From JANQHS01 sp965227315 (GTDB lineage: Bacteria; Bacteroidota; Bacteroidia; Cytophagales; CCMP332): 64,000 nt of DNA. Shown here piece after piece: positions 61,160-64,000 of this stretch. The stretch covers positions 434,001 to 498,000 of the forward strand of contig OZ245737.1 in NCBI GenBank assembly GCA_965227315.1, given 5' to 3'. Numbering within the stretch: the first letter of the stretch is position 1; every line of letters starts with the position of its first letter. Position numbers and translations under genes: made by a program. The notes under the pieces were generated by a model. The model ran no database searches, was not told the DNA's origin, and worked only from the letters and a program-made list of their open reading frames with translations.

Positions 61160-62584
61160 TTAGAATCTGAAATAGATAAAAGGATTATAGGAACCGGAAT
61201 TGATGTACATGGTGCAGTAAACCAGCAGAAGCAGCAGGGCAAAATCCTTAAAAAAATGAATCGCCATCTGTGTCCTTCCCGATCTGAACCCTTGAAATAT
61301 CGCTTTGGCCCTAAGGGGCAGAAAGCTGCTCGATAGTACTGCCAGTATCAGAACCAGTATTCTTTCATTGTCCAGATGATACAAAAAGCTGATCCCATCA
61401 GAAGCTCCGATTCCAAAGAGTTTCAATGTATAGTTCCAGGCTTCTGAAAAGGACTCGATTCTAAAAAATACCCAACCTATAACCACGACGAACATGGCGT
61501 AAAGCCATGCAAAGAACTTTGGAGTCCTATGGAGGACCTTGTCAAAGCCAAGTCGTTCAATCACCAGAAAAGCCCCGTGAAAGGCTCCCCAAAAAACGAA
61601 GCTCCATGTGGCTCCATGCCAAAAACCTGTCAAAAGAAATACCAATACCAGATTTCCGTATGTTTTGAGCGCACCTCCCCTGCTGCCACCGAGCGGAATA
61701 TAGACATAGTCCCTGAACCAGGTACTCAGGGAAATATGCCATCTTCGCCAAAACTCCCTGATCGAAGTGGCGGTATAGGGAAAATTGAAATTTTCCAATA
61801 GCCTGAAACCAAACATTCTTGCCAATCCAATCGCCATGTCCGAATACCCACTGAAGTCAAAATAGATCTGGAAAGCATAGGCTATGATGGCGAGCCATGC
61901 CGTGGAAGTGGAAATTCCAGCTGTCCCTCCATCCAGAATACCATCTGCGATCAAGGCACAGTTATTGGCGATGATCACCTTCTTAAACAAGCCCAGAATA
62001 AACCTTTCTATCCCTGATGCAAAGAGGTTAAGGCTCTCTTTTCTGGACCTGATCTGGTCGATGATATCATGGTATCTCACGATCGGACCAGCAATCAGTT
62101 GAGGGAAGAAACCGATATAGAGCGCAGAGTTCAGTAATCCCGCGGTATGATTCGATTCCTTGTCGCGGTAGATATCCCAGAGCATTGACATCTGCTGAAA
62201 GGTGAAAAATGAGATCCCCAAAGGCAATAGGATATGTGCATAGGGCAGATCGGGAAGACCAGTGCCGAGGTAGCGATTCAGCGAATTGAGGTTTTCGACA
62301 AAGAAGTCAAGGTATTTGAAAGTAGCTATCAAAAGTATGTTGACACTCAAACCGGCTATCAACCAGACTTTTTGGTTTGCCCTGAATTCGATCTGCTTGG
62401 CAAAAAAATAATTAACCGGAATTGAACAAATGAGAATAAGAGTGTAGGAAACACCTCCCCATGCATAGAAGATCAGACTGGAAAAAAGCAGAATGGGATT
62501 TCTCAGGCTTCTTGGTGCTGCATAATAGATCAGCAGGAGGCAGGGTAGAAATCCAAATAAAAATACCAGACTTGAAAAGAGCAT
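61160..62584 (-). CDS. MBOAT-family O-acyltransferase (AlgI/DltB type)
   Basis: 474 residues with about ten or eleven membrane helices. N-terminal MLFSSLVFLFGFLPCLLLIY, the PLGISFFTFQQMSMLWDIYR segment, SGYSDMAIGLARMFGF, and REFWRRWHISLSTWFRDYVYIPLG are characteristic of AlgI-like MBOATs. The catalytic His is in LTGFWHGATWSFVFWGAFHG. It moves acyl groups across the membrane to acceptors, usually acetylating a surface glycan together with the next gene (2 nt apart). A -7-like box TACTTTTG at 62609-62602 on the minus strand lies 18 nt upstream of the ATG. Confidence 0.93.
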   Translation of the reverse strand: MLFSSLVFLFGFLPCLLLIYYAAPRSLRNPILLFSSLIFYAWGGVSYTLILICSIPVNYFFAKQIEFRANQKVWLIAGLSVNILLIATFKYLDFFVENLNSLNRYLGTGLPDLPYAHILLPLGISFFTFQQMSMLWDIYRDKESNHTAGLLNSALYIGFFPQLIAGPIVRYHDIIDQIRSRKESLNLFASGIERFILGLFKKVIIANNCALIADGILDGGTAGISTSTAWLAIIAYAFQIYFDFSGYSDMAIGLARMFGFRLLENFNFPYTATSIREFWRRWHISLSTWFRDYVYIPLGGSRGGALKTYGNLVLVFLLTGFWHGATWSFVFWGAFHGAFLVIERLGFDKVLHRTPKFFAWLYAMFVVVIGWVFFRIESFSEAWNYTLKLFGIGASDGISFLYHLDNERILVLILAVLSSSFLPLRAKAIFQGFRSGRTQMAIHFFKDFALLLLLVYCTMYINSGSYNPFIYFRF

Positions 62585-62601
62585 GTCGTTTAAGGTTGAA
62601 C

Positions 62602-62609
62602 CAAAAGTA
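62602..62609 (-). promoter_or_regulatory. possible -7 box of the MBOAT/AlgJ-like pair
   Basis: Minus strand TACTTTTG fits TAnnTTTG. Predicted +1 near 62597, 13 nt before the ATG at 62584. No TTTG lies at the correct -33 distance. Confidence 0.45.
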
Positions 62610-62721
62610 ATAAACCGGCTCCGTGGAGATAGTTGATTTTACCAAGGTTTCTAACAGGATAAACGTTTGAAACTCCACCTTGGGTTGGGTGAGAAATCCT
62701 TGAGCTCCGAAGTTTTTGCAC

Positions 62722-62756
62722 AAAAAAACCCTCCTGGCCGAAACCAGGAGGGTTAA
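62722..62756 (-). terminator. terminator of the partial T9SS gene
   Basis: Minus strand AACCCTCCTGG (62754-62744) pairs with CCAGGAGGGTT (62737-62727), loop TTTCGG, followed by TTTTTGTGC. It lies 21 nt after the stop at 62778. Confidence 0.92.
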
Positions 62757-62777
62757 ATCTATTTTTCAGAGATCAGC

Positions 62778-64000
62778 CTATTCGATGATCAGCTTCTGCA
62801 TCACCATGCGATCTCCAAACCTAACTCTGAGGAAATAAGCCCCTGAACTCAGTCTGCTGAAATCAAGGTCTCTCTTGAATACAGCATCAACATCTCTAAG
62901 CTCTTCTGACTTCAGAACTCTTCCCTGAGCATCCATTAACTCATAACCCATTTGATAGCTGATCGTACTATTCACGTCAAGCACAACCTGACCATTTGAT
63001 GGATTCGGATAGATCGCCATGTACTCAAGACCTGGAACGTGGCTCAATCCACTGATCACATTGTATGCTGTCGCATTGGTATCTGATCCACAAGGACCTG
63101 AAACGATCAATGTAACGGCATAGGTACCATTGGATGCATAAGTATGTGTTGGGTTTTGAGCAGTGGATCCGTTTCCATCACCAAAGTCCCAATCCCAGCT
63201 TGTCACATCACCTGTAGATGTATCCGTGAATGCGATCTGCAATCCGGTAACGACTTCGGTCCAACCTGAAGCAGGTGGAGGAGCGAGTCCTACAGTTGCA
63301 GCAGTCCTGTCATCGGTACAAGCAGTGGTGCTATAGTGGAGTATACCGTTAAAGGTTCTCGGATCACAGCACATATCGAATGACGAACAATTACCATTTC
63401 CGGCAATAAAGGTCAGATCTGCATTTGAGAAGGTGTTTCCACCAGTGGCGTATTCAGCATCATACTCTACATAGATACCTGTAACAGCACCTGCTGGCAA
63501 TGCAATTGGGTTTGCAATCACAGCCGTAGGATTTGAAAGAGAAGCATCTACGTTATCCGAACCCGCAAGAATCCAGCCAGCCGAAGAACCAGGAGTTGAG
63601 TTAGCATATGTTCCGACTCTGTAATAAATATTTACAGGGACCAAACCTGAAGTTGGTCCAGGCAACACTGTAACACTATCCAATTGCAGTGTGCTATTCG
63701 GAACAAGGTCAAACATGTTTCCACCACCACAGGTCGTTCCACCGGCGAAAGTTGTGGTCAGTGAACCCGCAGGGCCACCCAATCCGGCGTAGTAAGTGGT
63801 ATCGCCAAACAATGGTCCGGTCCACAGGGTATCTCCCGTTGCGATAATAGAACCACCAACTGCGGAATCATACCATGCAACTATGCCATTTGTAGAGGCA
63901 ACAACAAAGGTTGAATCTCCCGCGCATGGTGCCGGGCCGGCAGAAGTACCAGGTGCAACAATAGGTGCAATATTGATACCCGTCGCTGTAGCGGTATCGT
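62778..64000 (-). CDS. T9SS-secreted protein with Ig-like and PKD domains (5' partial)
   Basis: The frame stays open to the window end, so about 407 residues are seen and the N-terminus is missing. From the right edge: a Bacteroidota Ig-like strand pattern (GIVAWYDSAVGGSIIATGDT, then TTYYAG), a glycine/valine-rich domain with Cys-containing loops (FDMCCDPRTFNG), a PKD domain (DWDFGDGNGSTAQNPTHTYA) and a T9SS type A sorting domain (YMAIYPNPSNGQVVLDVNS, ending RMVMQKLIIE). Secreted to the cell surface or medium. It is separate from the MBOAT operon, ending in its own terminator. Confidence 0.88.
   Translation of the reverse strand, partial: DTATATGINIAPIVAPGTSAGPAPCAGDSTFVVASTNGIVAWYDSAVGGSIIATGDTLWTGPLFGDTTYYAGLGGPAGSLTTTFAGGTTCGGGNMFDLVPNSTLQLDSVTVLPGPTSGLVPVNIYYRVGTYANSTPGSSAGWILAGSDNVDASLSNPTAVIANPIALPAGAVTGIYVEYDAEYATGGNTFSNADLTFIAGNGNCSSFDMCCDPRTFNGILHYSTTACTDDRTAATVGLAPPPASGWTEVVTGLQIAFTDTSTGDVTSWDWDFGDGNGSTAQNPTHTYASNGTYAVTLIVSGPCGSDTNATAYNVISGLSHVPGLEYMAIYPNPSNGQVVLDVNSTISYQMGYELMDAQGRVLKSEELRDVDAVFKRDLDFSRLSSGAYFLRVRFGDRMVMQKLIIE

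Noticed and set aside
1..64000. CRISPR arrays, insertion sequences, tRNA or rRNA genes, prophage genes
   Set aside because: No direct-repeat/spacer array, transposase, integrase, cloverleaf, rRNA or phage structural gene was seen; the only direct repeats are inside the T9SS adhesin gene. A tRNA search program was not available.

Overview
The window is a chromosomal stretch of a Bacteroidota bacterium. The evidence is a PorP/SprF-type outer-membrane protein, at least three secreted proteins with type IX secretion (T9SS) C-terminal sorting domains, promoter boxes of the Bacteroidota form TAnnTTTG, the long form of IspG with a central insertion, and alternative complex III (ActABCDEF) joined to a caa3-type oxidase. 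Order and genus cannot be fixed from the sequence alone. I saw no tRNA, rRNA, insertion sequence, prophage or CRISPR array. Almost everything is dense, syntenic-looking chromosome with tight operons, many 1-26 nt gene overlaps and frequent TTG/GTG starts.

Layout. 1-5483 (+): end of a PorP/SprF gene, CCA tRNA nucleotidyltransferase, a TPR protein, an ECF sigma factor, a membrane anti-sigma-like protein and a DUF4097-like protein, closed by a strong terminator. 5493-9047: a GT2 glycosyltransferase facing a minus-strand operon (small transaldolase, 69-aa protein, FtsE, GT4). 9065-9152 (-): SRP RNA with its own -7 box. 9243-12490 (+): guaA and a periplasmic-binding/TPR protein. 12487-18090 (-): small lipoprotein, PBP4, a TerB-ABCG transporter and a lipoprotein. 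18146-19040: a DedA/VTT membrane protein facing an XRE regulator. 19205-26325 (-): YfcC transporter, TerB-like protein, TPR protein, lipoprotein, CoA-type Nudix hydrolase, a 57-aa DUF6728-like gene, ispG and a short-chain dehydrogenase. 26405-27894 (+): MlaE/MlaF-type lipid ABC genes. 27891-46653 (-): a 16-gene respiratory operon with its promoter, running from actA to an NtrY-like histidine kinase. 46875-48464 (+): TetR regulator and alpha/beta hydrolase, each preceded by the same inverted repeat. 48522-53313 (-): secreted small protein, a two-gene (split) multicopper oxidase, a membrane protein, a lipoprotein hydrolase and an outer-membrane protein. 53480-62584 (-): a 2060-aa T9SS adhesin-like protein with three ~1.5-kb internal repeats, then an AlgJ-like/MBOAT O-acetylation pair. 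62778-64000 (-): 3' part of another T9SS-secreted protein.

How the genes work together. The respiratory operon encodes quinol oxidation by complex III replacement, haem O synthesis, the oxidase subunits and assembly factors (SCO-like, DUF420/CtaM-like), and ends with a sensor kinase. This suggests a self-contained electron-transfer module from menaquinol to oxygen. The SRP RNA gives an experimentally meaningful transcription start by structure. Measured against it, the promoters of guaA and of the first multicopper-oxidase gene place +1 exactly on the start codon, so these look leaderless.

Most noteworthy: the split multicopper oxidase with copper-ligand sets divided between two coupled genes, only one of which has a T9SS tail; the paired TetR operators; the triple Gly-rich/FN3 repeat protein; an SCO-like protein lacking its CxxxC site; and a 57-residue gene overlapping the end of ispG. 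No wholly unknown system is certain; the multicopper pair is the best candidate.
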